NCBI GenBank assembly: GCA_039812125.1
Contig: JBDHZV010000097.1
Location: 1 to 10,988, forward strand
DNA from: Prado023 sp039812125
GTDB taxonomy: Bacteria; Actinomycetota; Actinomycetes; S36-B12; CAIYMF01
Reading direction: 5' to 3'
DNA: 10,988 bases
Position 1 is the first letter of the stretch. The number at the start of each line of letters is the position of its first letter. Shown here piece by piece: positions 5,211 through 10,988 of this stretch. The translations under genes were made by a program, and so were the position numbers. The notes under the pieces were generated by a model that was not told the DNA's origin, made no database searches, and saw nothing but the letters and a program-made list of their open reading frames with translations.

Positions 5211-7382
5211 TCAGCCGATCAGCGCCGGCCGACCCGCGACGCCGTTGAGCTCGTCGACCACCCGCACCAGGTCACCGCGGTCGTACCAGTTCACCGCGAT
5301 GATGCTGGGCAGCTGCCCGCGCTCGGCCACGCAGGCGTCGACCCGGGCCCGCAGGACGTCGTGGGCGTTGACCTGCTCGGCGTTGCTGACCAGGCGGGTG
5401 AAGCCGGCCAGCCAGTGGTTGATCGCGAACAGCGGGCTGTCGGCCCGACCCCGCTTGCGCGTGCAGGTGAAGTCCTGCGCTGCGGCGAAGGTGTACTCGG
5501 TGTCCTGCACGAGGTCGAAGCCCTGGTGCAGCCACGGCAGCTCGGACCCGCCACCCCGGTTCTCCATGAGCACCACGACCCGTTGGTCGGCATCGATCAT
5601 CTCCTGCAGCGTGGGCCAGGGCTGGCCCTCGACATGGGTGTGGGCGAGCTCGGCGATGCCGGCTCGGGTCAGCACGTCGGCCGTGTCCTGCGGTGTGACC
5701 GCGTCCTGGATGAACAGCACGACCACCTCCCGGGGATGGGCGTCCAGCCACGCCCGCAGCCGCTGCATCTCCGGCAGCACCCGGGTGGCACCGAGCTCGC
5801 AGACGGTGTGGCAGAAGTAGGGCTCGACGGGCCCCTCCCCCTGCTCGCCGCGGACCCGGTCGATGGTGCGGCGGATGGAGGCCACGACCTGCTCGCCGTA
5901 GGTCGCCATGAGGGCGGCCTCCGCGTCCGCCATCGACCGGTCGGCGGTGATCGTGCCCCCGGAGGCGGTGGCCTGGCCGTACCAGGTGTCGACCAGCAGC
6001 GCCCGGATGCCGTCATCGAGGGAGGACACCATGTCCTTCGGCTGCTCGGCCAGGAACCACCCGGACCCGTCGGCCACCGACATCGAGTTGTGCGAGCCCG
6101 CCAGCACGACCTGGTCGAACGGGCGGTCGCAGAGCTCCTCGTACCCGTTGCACCCCCGGCGCGCATCGACCACCCGGTCCAGCACACCGCCCTGGGGCAG
6201 CGCCTGGGGCACGACGAGCGCGGCCACGACGGCGGCCACGGCCAGTCCGGCCCCCACCGGGACCAACCACCACGCCCGGACCCGGCCCCGCCGCCGGGGC
6301 CCGGACTGCCCGTCCCCGCCGCCCTGCAGGGCCCGGGAGCGGTCGGCTGCACGGGAGCGCTCCGCGATCGCGTCGACCTCGGCCACTCCCAGGAAGAAGA
6401 CCACCAGCCCGGCGACGATGGCCACCACCTGCGCGCTGAGCGTGGGGAACAGCACCATGCCGGTGCCCAGCAGCACCAGCCCCAGCCCGCGCGCCGTGGC
6501 CAGCGCCGGGCTCTCGGGACGGCGGGCGGCCGCGCGAAGCGCATCCCGGATGTGCCGGTCCAGCTCGACCTGGGGCAGCAGCGCCCCAGCGGCGGCCACC
6601 AGCAGCCCACCCATGACGACCGTGGCGAGGAAGCGCACCAGGAGCGGCTCGCGGAACTCCGCGAGGGCCGCCGACGTCACCGCCCCGGTCAGGGTCGAGT
6701 CGTCCACCAGCCAGGACGCGACGGTCATCCCGAGCACCCCCAGGCCCAGCACCGCCCCCGTGATGGCCAGCAGCCAGCCCATCCGCACCAGGGTCAGCCG
6801 GCGGTGCGGCGAGAGCCACAGCCCCCCGGCGAACAGCAGGATCGCCAGCAGGGGCAGCACCCAGGCCAGGGTCGAGACCAGTTGGATCAGCGGGATGATC
6901 GTGCTGGCCGGGCCCTCCTGGCCCCCCACCCGTGCCAGGGTGAGGTTCAGGTCGGCGGGCAGGTACTCGGCCACCTGCGGCACGAAGGCATCCACGGCCG
7001 TGGCAGCCGTCGCGCCGAGGTCGGCCAGCGTGAGCACCGCCGAGCTGGCGCCCTCCTGGGTCATCGCCGTGTGGAAGGAGCGCACGGCTGCGGTGAACGG
7101 GACGTCGAGGATCGGGCTGCCCACGACGGCAGAGGCCGCTCCCTCGATGGCCGGTCGGATGGCGATCAGGTCCGGCTGGGCGTCGACGACGGCCGTGGCG
7201 ACCTCCCGACCGATCTCGGTGCGCACCGCCTCGCTGCGCCGGATGTCGTTGAGGTGCTCGGCGAACGCCGTTCCGTTCACGACGGCCGCGTTCAGGAAGC
7301 CCGCGATGCCCGCGAGGAGGAACGCGACCGCGCCGGCGGTCACCAGCACGGCCGACCAGCGGGCGCTGCGGGGTGGGGCCAT
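5211..7382 (-). CDS. Multi-pass membrane protein with C-terminal PI-PLC-like phosphodiesterase domain
   Basis: The protein is 723 residues from the ATG at 7382, which follows an AGGAGGA ribosome binding site. About seven membrane helices are visible (near 11-33, 163-189, 201-224, 248-270, 297-313, 317-336, 370-391). Residues 34-161 form an extracytoplasmic loop. The Arg-rich segment 341-369 is predicted inside, which puts the C-terminal domain outside. That domain (about 405-723) has PI-PLC X-type features: LAGSHNSMS with His431, DDGIRALLVDTWYG with Arg460 and Asp465, FCHTVCELGA with His525, and EVVVLFIQD (552-560). Six cysteines there (411, 418, 524, 528, 640, 684) could form disulfides. The two histidines suggest phosphodiester cleavage, perhaps of a glycerophospholipid or phosphoglycan; the substrate is unknown. 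It lies downstream of a terminator, so it likely has its own promoter. Confidence 0.85.
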   Translation of the reverse strand: MAPPRSARWSAVLVTAGAVAFLLAGIAGFLNAAVVNGTAFAEHLNDIRRSEAVRTEIGREVATAVVDAQPDLIAIRPAIEGAASAVVGSPILDVPFTAAVRSFHTAMTQEGASSAVLTLADLGATAATAVDAFVPQVAEYLPADLNLTLARVGGQEGPASTIIPLIQLVSTLAWVLPLLAILLFAGGLWLSPHRRLTLVRMGWLLAITGAVLGLGVLGMTVASWLVDDSTLTGAVTSAALAEFREPLLVRFLATVVMGGLLVAAAGALLPQVELDRHIRDALRAAARRPESPALATARGLGLVLLGTGMVLFPTLSAQVVAIVAGLVVFFLGVAEVDAIAERSRAADRSRALQGGGDGQSGPRRRGRVRAWWLVPVGAGLAVAAVVAALVVPQALPQGGVLDRVVDARRGCNGYEELCDRPFDQVVLAGSHNSMSVADGSGWFLAEQPKDMVSSLDDGIRALLVDTWYGQATASGGTITADRSMADAEAALMATYGEQVVASIRRTIDRVRGEQGEGPVEPYFCHTVCELGATRVLPEMQRLRAWLDAHPREVVVLFIQDAVTPQDTADVLTRAGIAELAHTHVEGQPWPTLQEMIDADQRVVVLMENRGGGSELPWLHQGFDLVQDTEYTFAAAQDFTCTRKRGRADSPLFAINHWLAGFTRLVSNAEQVNAHDVLRARVDACVAERGQLPSIIAVNWYDRGDLVRVVDELNGVAGRPALIG

Positions 7383-7383
7383 C

Positions 7384-7394
7384 GGTTCCTCCTG
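7384..7394 (-). promoter_or_regulatory. Ribosome binding site of the PLC-like gene
   Basis: The minus strand reads CCAGGAGGAACCG directly before the ATG at 7382-7380, giving an AGGAGG core with about six bases of spacing. It rules out the longer upstream reading frame, which runs through the methyltransferase gene in the wrong frame. Confidence 0.7.
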
Positions 7395-7411
7395 GTGCCC
7401 GGTGATGGGTC

Positions 7412-7445
7412 CGTCGGTCCCGGCGCCGTGGGACGTCGGTCCCGG
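7412..7445 (-). repeat. 12-bp direct repeat with 22-bp period upstream of the PLC-like gene
   Basis: CGTCGGTCCCGG occurs at 7412-7423 and again, identically, at 7434-7445. The 22-bp offset is two helical turns, so both copies face the same side of the DNA. They lie 30-63 bp upstream of the start at 7382, in the only noncoding space before this gene. This suggests a regulator binding site. No -10 element is obvious nearby. Confidence 0.45.
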
Positions 7446-7465
7446 GGCCTCGGCGCGGTCAGGGT

Positions 7466-7508
7466 CGAGGGGGTGCCGGCTCAGTCTCACAGAGCCGGCA
7501 CCCCCTCG
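7466..7508 (-). terminator. Strong hairpin terminator overlapping the methyltransferase stop
   Basis: CGAGGGGGTGCCGGCTC (7466-7482) and its exact complement (7492-7508) form a 17-bp perfect stem with a 9-nt loop. The upstream arm lies in the last codons of the methyltransferase gene, and its TGA stop (7489-7487) lies in the loop. There is no T-tract afterwards. It ends the ABC/nfeD/SPFH/methyltransferase unit and separates it from the PLC-like gene. Confidence 0.8.
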
Positions 7509-8317
7509 CAGGGCGGCCGCCGCGCCGTCCGTCCCAGCACGTGGAACGCGATCGCGCTGGCCGCGGCCACGTTCAGCGAGTCGGTGCCCCGGCTCATCGG
7601 GATCCGCACCCGCACGTCGACCGCCGAGAGCACGGCAGGGTCCAGGCCGTCGCCCTCGGTGCCGAGCAGCACCGCCCTGGCCCGCGCGTCGTCCGCCACC
7701 GCGTCGATGTCGAGCGCGTCGGCCGCCGGGGTCAGCGCCACCGTCTGCAGCCCGAGCGCCCGCAGCGCGCCCAGCCAGTCGGTCGGCAGCCGGGTCCAGG
7801 GCACCGACAGCACCGCCCCCATGGAGACCTTCACGCTGCGCCGGTACAGCGGGTCGGCGCAGCCGGGGGTCACCAGCACCGCGTCGACCCCGAGGGCGGC
7901 GGCGCTGCGGAACACCGCCCCGACGTTGGTGTGGTCGACCAGGTCCACCAGGACGGCCACGAGCCGGGCCGCGTGCACCACCCCGCCGAGGTCGGGCAGG
8001 GCCGGGCGGGCCATCGCGGCCAGCGCCCCCCGATGCACCCGGTATCCGGTCACGCGGGCGAGCACCTCGGGCGGGGCCACGAGCACCGTCACGTCGCAAC
8101 CGGAAAGCGGCCCGGCCAGCCCCGACAGCCACCGCGGCTCGGCCAGCACGCTCACCGGCCGGTGGCCCAGGGCGACCGCCCGGGCGATCACCTTGGCCCC
8201 CTCCGCGATGAACAGGCCCTCGGCCGGCTCGCGCGCGCTGCGGGCGGCGACGTCGGTCAGGCCCGTGAAGGCCGCGACCCGCGGGTCCGCCGGGTCCGCC
8301 ACCGGCTCGACGCGCAC
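7487..8317 (-). CDS. SpoU/TrmH-family RNA 2'-O-methyltransferase
   Basis: The 276-residue protein fits the usual SPOUT architecture: an N-terminal RNA-binding part (about 1-100, with LFIAEGAKVIARA at 35-47 and GYRVHRG at 91-97) and a trefoil-knot methyltransferase domain (about 118-265). The three SpoU motifs are clear: NVGAVFRSAAALG (131-143, Asn131 and Arg137), LLGTEGDGL (217-225, Glu221) and IPMSRGTDSLNVAAASAI (239-256). These bind S-adenosylmethionine and form the knot. The protein should methylate a ribose in rRNA or tRNA; the target nucleotide cannot be read from sequence. The GTG start lies two bases after the SPFH stop (TGA CG GTG), with no good ribosome binding site, so translation is probably coupled. 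The last codons form part of the terminator hairpin. Confidence 0.92.
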   Translation of the reverse strand: MRVEPVADPADPRVAAFTGLTDVAARSAREPAEGLFIAEGAKVIARAVALGHRPVSVLAEPRWLSGLAGPLSGCDVTVLVAPPEVLARVTGYRVHRGALAAMARPALPDLGGVVHAARLVAVLVDLVDHTNVGAVFRSAAALGVDAVLVTPGCADPLYRRSVKVSMGAVLSVPWTRLPTDWLGALRALGLQTVALTPAADALDIDAVADDARARAVLLGTEGDGLDPAVLSAVDVRVRIPMSRGTDSLNVAAASAIAFHVLGRTARRPPCEGVPAL

Positions 8318-8319
8318 CG

Positions 8320-9231
8320 TCAGGTCGCCGGGCCCGCCGGGTCGCTGCCGGACGCCGTGTCACCGGCCAGGCCACCGAAGGCCCGTCCGATCGCGGCCAG
8401 GCCACCGGTCAGCTCCGCCGGCACGATGAACACCTTGTTGGCCGAGCCCTGCGCCATCATCGGCAGGGACTGCAGGTACTGGTAGGCCAGCACCTGGTCG
8501 GTGGCCTGCCCGGAGTTGATGGCATGGAACACCTTGGCGATCGCCTCGGCCTCGCCCTCGGCGCGCAGCACCTGGGCGCGGGCCTGGCCCTCGGCCTTGA
8601 GGATGGCCGCCTGCCGACTGCCCTCCGCGTCCAGGATCGCGGCCTGCTTGTTGCCCTCGGCGGTCAGGATGGCGGCGCGCTTGTCCCGGTCGGCACGCAT
8701 CTGCTTCTCCATGGACTGCTGGACGCTGGCCGGCGGGTCGATGGCCTTGAGCTCGACCCGGTTCACCCGGATCCCCCACTTGCCGGTCGCCTCGTCCAGG
8801 ACTCCGCGCAGCTGGCCGTTGATGTTCTCCCGGCTGGTCAGGGTCTCCTCGAGATCGAGCGAGCCGATGACGTTGCGCAGCGTCGTGACCGTGAGCTGCT
8901 CGATCCCCTGCAGGTAGCTCTGGATCTCGTACGTCGCGGACTTCGGGTCGGTGACCTGGAAGTAGATGACCGAGTCGATGTTGACCACGAGGTTGTCCGA
9001 GGTGATCACCGACTGCGGGGGGAAGGACACCACCTGCTCGCGCAGGTCGATCAGCGGGCGCAGCCTGTCGATGAACGGGATGATCAGCGACAGCCCCGCG
9101 TCGAGGGTCCGGTTGTAGCGGCCGAGGCGTTCGACGATTCCGGCCGAGGCCTGCGGGACGATCTTGATGGTGCTGAACACGATCAGGATGCCGATCAGGG
9201 CCACGACGGCCGCGATGATCAGGGTCTCCAC
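8320..9231 (-). CDS. SPFH/band-7 (stomatin/paraslipin-like) membrane protein
   Basis: The protein is 303 residues from the GTG at 9231, which follows AGGAGG (9237-9242) at five bases; a longer open frame upstream overlaps nfeD and is not the gene. Residues 4-20 form one N-terminal membrane helix. The SPFH domain (about 24-185) contains VPQASAGIVERLGRYNRTLDAGL, ITSDN (77-81), VDSVIYFQV-type core and RVELKAIDPP (158-167). A coiled coil follows with four 11-residue repeats (186-229): AAILTAEGNKQ, AAILDAEGSRQ, AAILKAEGQAR, AQVLRAEGEAE. Family members oligomerise at the membrane and organise microdomains. NfeD directly upstream is the standard partner. A homologous NfeD/SPFH pair exists in mycobacteria. 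No protease domain is present. A Gly/Ala/Ser/Pro tail ends the protein. Confidence 0.93.
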   Translation of the reverse strand: METLIIAAVVALIGILIVFSTIKIVPQASAGIVERLGRYNRTLDAGLSLIIPFIDRLRPLIDLREQVVSFPPQSVITSDNLVVNIDSVIYFQVTDPKSATYEIQSYLQGIEQLTVTTLRNVIGSLDLEETLTSRENINGQLRGVLDEATGKWGIRVNRVELKAIDPPASVQQSMEKQMRADRDKRAAILTAEGNKQAAILDAEGSRQAAILKAEGQARAQVLRAEGEAEAIAKVFHAINSGQATDQVLAYQYLQSLPMMAQGSANKVFIVPAELTGGLAAIGRAFGGLAGDTASGSDPAGPAT

Positions 9232-9236
9232 GAGCT

Positions 9237-9242
9237 CCTCCT
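9237..9242 (-). promoter_or_regulatory. Ribosome binding site of the SPFH gene
   Basis: CCTCCT on the plus strand reads AGGAGG five bases before the GTG at 9231. It decides the start, since the open frame continues well upstream. Confidence 0.75.
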
Positions 9243-9245
9243 CGA

Positions 9246-9260
9246 CCGGGCGCGGCCCGG
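9246..9260 (-). repeat. Intercistronic hairpin between nfeD and the SPFH gene
   Basis: CCGGGC (9246-9251) pairs exactly with GCCCGG (9255-9260) around a 3-nt loop. It starts directly after the nfeD TAA and ends three bases before the AGGAGG of the SPFH gene. In the mRNA it could protect the upstream message or affect access to the ribosome binding site. Confidence 0.45.
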
Positions 9261-9683
9261 TTAGCCCACGACGGCGGTCGCGCCGTCGATCTCGAACACG
9301 GCGACCTTCTCGCCGGGCAGGAACCGCGCCTCCTCGTCGAGGGTGCGCGCGCTCCAGATCTCGCCGGCCAGCTTGATCCGGCCGTCCCGGGCGTCCACGG
9401 TCTCCACCACGACGGCCTGGGTGCCGATCAGCGCTGCCGTGCCGGAGCGCTCCAGCGGTGGCTGGTACATGTGACGCTTGGCGACGGGTCGCACGAAGGC
9501 GATCAGCGCGATGCTGACCGCGGTGAAGACCAGGGCCGACCCGACGGACCCGGCGCCGAGCGCCGAGGCCAGGGCAGCGGCCAGGGCCCCACCGGAGAAC
9601 ATGATGAGCAGCAGGCCGGCTGAGGCGGCCTCCGCCCCTGCCAGGACGACGGCGGCGACCAGCCAGAACACCCACGGCTCCAC
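9261..9683 (-). CDS. NfeD-family membrane protein, short form
   Basis: The protein is 140 residues, the usual size of the short NfeD form that lacks the N-terminal ClpP-like protease domain. Hydrophobic segments at about 4-20, 22-42 and 46-64 suggest two or three membrane helices. The C-terminal part (about 78-140) is the OB-fold NfeD domain, with ALIGTQAVVVETV, GRIKLAGEIWSAR and FLPGEKVAVFEIDGATAVV. The OB-fold is thought to bind the SPFH partner, which is encoded 29 bases downstream. The GTG start at 9683 has no strong ribosome binding site but a TAGGAT lies seven bases upstream, which suggests an internal leaderless promoter. The ABC stop is 21 bases upstream. Confidence 0.9.
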   Translation of the reverse strand: MEPWVFWLVAAVVLAGAEAASAGLLLIMFSGGALAAALASALGAGSVGSALVFTAVSIALIAFVRPVAKRHMYQPPLERSGTAALIGTQAVVVETVDARDGRIKLAGEIWSARTLDEEARFLPGEKVAVFEIDGATAVVG

Positions 9684-9690
9684 GGGGACG

Positions 9691-9696
9691 ATCCTA
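9691..9696 (-). promoter_or_regulatory. Possible -10 element before nfeD (leaderless)
   Basis: The minus strand reads TAGGAT, seven bases before the GTG at 9683. This fits an actinobacterial -10 with initiation at the start codon. No clear -35 is seen. If active, nfeD and the SPFH gene can be expressed without the ABC gene. Confidence 0.4.
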
Positions 9697-9704
9697 CGTC
9701 GGCC

Positions 9705-10643
9705 TCACGGAACGGACCCGTCGGACATCCCGGACGGGAGCGGACCCGTGCCCGCGGCATCCAGCGCGTCCGGGGCCCCGCCAGGTCCGGCGGGGTCGGC
9801 GGGGCCCGGTGCCGGGACCTGCTCGACCCGGCCGCGCCGGCCGCGGGCGACCGTCTCCGGCGGCACTGCCCGCGCCCAGTACCGGCCGCGCACGTGCCCG
9901 GCCCGCAGCCGGGCTCCGAAGGTGGCCGACAGGTGGCGCCCGGTGAGGACCTCGCTGATGGGTCCGGCCACCACCACGGCGCCCTCGCGCAGCAGCAGCG
10001 CGTGGGTGAACCCCGGGGGGATCTCCTCGACGTGATGGGTGACCAGCACCTGGGTGGGCGCCCAGCGGTCGGCGGCGATGGCGGCCAGCCGGGTCACGAG
10101 GTCCTCCCGGCCGCCCAGGTCCAGTCCCGCGGCCGGCTCGTCGAGCAGGAGCAGCTCCGGGTCGGTCATCAGCGCCCGGGCGATCTGCACGCGCTTGCGC
10201 TCCCCCTCGGACAGCGTCCCGAACGAGCGGTCGGCCAGCGCCTCCGCTCCGACCATCGCCAGGACTGCCTCGCCGCGGGCCAGGTCGGCGGCGTCGTACT
10301 GCTCGCGCCACCGGCCGGTGACCGCCCAGGCGGCGGTGACGACCACGTCGCGGACCCGCTCGTCGGCCGGGATGCGCTCGGCCAGGGCGGCGCTGGCCAA
10401 CCCGATGCGCGGTCGCAGGTCGAAGACGTCGACGGCGCCCAGCCGCTCGCCGAGGACCTCGACCGACCCCCGGGTGGGGTGGATCAGGCTGGCTGCCAGC
10501 TGCAGCATCGTGGTCTTCCCGGCGCCGTTCGGGCCCAGCACGACCCAGCGCTCGTCGTCGCGCACCTCCCAGTCCACCCGGTCGAGGATCGGGCGCCCCG
10601 CCCGCACGACGGTCGCCCCCTGGAACCTGATGACCGCGGACAT
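9705..10643 (-). CDS. ABC-type ATPase, single nucleotide-binding domain (ModF-like)
   Basis: The 312-residue cytoplasmic protein starts at the ATG at 10643; the frame is open further upstream, but MSAVIRFQGATVVR is the normal family opening. Motifs in order are Walker A GPNGAGKTT (37-45, Lys43), signature LSEGERKR (144-151), Walker B LLLLDEP (164-170, Glu169), D-loop AGLD and H-loop LVTHHVEE (His203). The Q-loop position (about 80-87, IGLASAAL) shows no clear glutamine. Residues beyond about 245 form an Arg- then Pro/Gly/Ala-rich tail of about 65 residues, longer than the core domain needs. No permease or solute-binding gene is adjacent, so the transported substrate, or whether it transports at all, is unknown. 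It is the first gene of the unit running into nfeD and SPFH. Confidence 0.88.
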   Translation of the reverse strand: MSAVIRFQGATVVRAGRPILDRVDWEVRDDERWVVLGPNGAGKTTMLQLAASLIHPTRGSVEVLGERLGAVDVFDLRPRIGLASAALAERIPADERVRDVVVTAAWAVTGRWREQYDAADLARGEAVLAMVGAEALADRSFGTLSEGERKRVQIARALMTDPELLLLDEPAAGLDLGGREDLVTRLAAIAADRWAPTQVLVTHHVEEIPPGFTHALLLREGAVVVAGPISEVLTGRHLSATFGARLRAGHVRGRYWARAVPPETVARGRRGRVEQVPAPGPADPAGPGGAPDALDAAGTGPLPSGMSDGSVP

Positions 10644-10650
10644 GGGGTGC

Positions 10651-10656
10651 ACCCTA
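10651..10656 (-). promoter_or_regulatory. Likely -10 element of the ABC gene (leaderless)
   Basis: The minus strand reads TAGGGT, seven bases before the ATG at 10643. The geometry matches TANNNT-driven leaderless transcription. The expected -35 place falls on one of three CCCGGG hexamers, not on a consensus sequence. Confidence 0.45.
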
Positions 10657-10679
10657 CCCGGGCCCCCGGGCCGCCCGGG
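10657..10679. repeat. Three CCCGGG hexamers in the divergent promoter region
   Basis: CCCGGG occurs at 10657-10662, 10665-10670 and 10674-10679, between the two facing -10 elements. Each copy is a palindrome. They may be an operator or simply GC-rich filler; the distances (8 and 9 bp) do not match a helical turn. Confidence 0.25.
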
Positions 10680-10690
10680 GCAGCCTCGCC

Positions 10691-10696
10691 TACCCT
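10691..10696 (+). promoter_or_regulatory. Likely -10 element of the right-edge plus-strand gene (leaderless)
   Basis: TACCCT lies seven bases before the GTG at 10704, the same spacing as at the ABC gene on the other strand. No Shine-Dalgarno sequence precedes the GTG. Confidence 0.45.
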
Positions 10697-10703
10697 TCTG
10701 CGA

Positions 10704-10988
10704 GTGGCGCACGAAGCGACGATGACGGCCGCTGCCCTGTGGATCGGGGCCCGGCTGTCCGGGCACGCCGCCCCGGACGACCTGCTGGCGGCGCTGGTCG
10801 CCCTGGATCCGGACGCCGCCCCGGCCGTGCGGATCGACGGGGCCGCGCCACAACCGCTGGCCGGGCTGCTCGGCCCGCTGGTCGGGCAGGTCGGTGCGTG
10901 GCTGGTGCTGCCGCGGCCGGGCAGCACCCTCGGCTGGCCCCGGGAGGTGCTCGACGCGCCCCGCCCCGCGGTGCTGGTGACCGGCCCC
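10704..10988 (+). CDS. Hypothetical protein, 5' part only (cut by window edge)
   Basis: The frame is open from the GTG at 10704 to the window end, giving 95 residues. An in-frame ATG at 10722 would shorten it by six residues; I prefer 10704 because TACCCT lies seven bases upstream. The visible part starts MAHEATMTAAALWIGARLSG and is rich in Ala, Leu, Pro and Asp. No signal peptide, clear membrane helix or catalytic motif is visible. The segment GLLGPLVGQVGAWLVLPRPG looks like a small alpha/beta core. I do not recognise the family. In Mycobacterium tuberculosis a conserved hypothetical gene is also divergent from an NfeD/SPFH pair, so this may be a counterpart, though I cannot confirm homology here. 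Confidence 0.7.
   Translation, partial: MAHEATMTAAALWIGARLSGHAAPDDLLAALVALDPDAAPAVRIDGAAPQPLAGLLGPLVGQVGAWLVLPRPGSTLGWPREVLDAPRPAVLVTGP

Noticed and set aside
7383..8405. N-terminal extension of the PLC-like reading frame by 341 residues
   Set aside because: The extension is a shadow of the methyltransferase gene in another frame and crosses a strong terminator. The ATG at 7382 has a good ribosome binding site and starts a normal membrane helix.
3630..8429. A 4.8-kb stop-free plus-strand frame antisense to pta, the PLC-like gene and the methyltransferase
   Set aside because: The translation is low-complexity (Gly, Arg, Pro, His, Gln) with no domain, and it runs through several real genes and their intergenic gaps. 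Such open antisense frames are expected from GC-rich third codon positions.
9232..9675. N-terminal extension of the SPFH frame
   Set aside because: It overlaps nfeD in another frame and is Arg/Gly-rich noise. The GTG at 9231 has AGGAGG at ideal spacing and begins the membrane helix.
9705..10853. Longer ABC start at 10853
   Set aside because: The extra 70 residues cross the divergent promoter region and overlap the right-edge plus-strand gene; MSAVIRFQG at 10643 is the normal family start.
1..10988. Mobile elements, CRISPR arrays, tRNA or defence genes
   Set aside because: I saw no transposase, integrase, long terminal repeats, spaced repeat array or tRNA-like cloverleaf. Base composition and codon use look even across the window.

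Overview
The window comes from the chromosome of a high-GC actinobacterium. Every reading frame is GC-rich, GTG starts are common, and several genes appear to be transcribed without a leader. The sequence does not settle the genus. It reads as an ordinary housekeeping region: I see no tRNA, rRNA, insertion sequence, CRISPR array, phage gene or attachment site.

Layout, left to right. A truncated minus-strand membrane-protein gene (1-277) is divergent from a plus-strand gene for a secreted SGNH-fold protein (411-1055). The SGNH gene converges, across a strong hairpin terminator, on a minus-strand gene of unknown function (1135-1587). Then come ackA (1711-2934) and pta (2934-5129), also on the minus strand, sharing one base (TGATG). 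Upstream of pta, on the same strand, is a 723-residue membrane protein with a C-terminal PI-PLC-like phosphodiesterase domain (5211-7382). Next, reading right to left, is a probable operon: ABC ATPase (10643-9705), NfeD (9683-9261), SPFH/band-7 protein (9231-8320) and a SpoU/TrmH-type RNA methyltransferase (8317-7487). A 17-bp-arm hairpin overlapping the last codons of the methyltransferase closes it. At the right edge a truncated plus-strand gene of unknown function (10704-10988) diverges from the ABC gene.

How the genes work together. Pta and AckA interconvert acetyl-CoA, acetyl phosphate and acetate, with ATP made or used. NfeD and the SPFH protein form the standard membrane-microdomain pair. 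The SGNH protein and the PLC-like protein both appear to act outside the cytoplasmic membrane, on cell-wall or lipid substrates that cannot be named from sequence.

The most interesting points are: a membrane-module/phosphodiesterase fusion with its own upstream region holding a 12-bp direct repeat on a 22-bp period; a triplet of GTCACA-like boxes spaced exactly 11 bp apart upstream of the 150-residue unknown gene; a recurring promoter geometry (TANNNT, 7 nt, start codon) at three genes and a weaker form at a fourth; and a tight hairpin between nfeD and the SPFH gene. I found no convincing undescribed multi-gene system.
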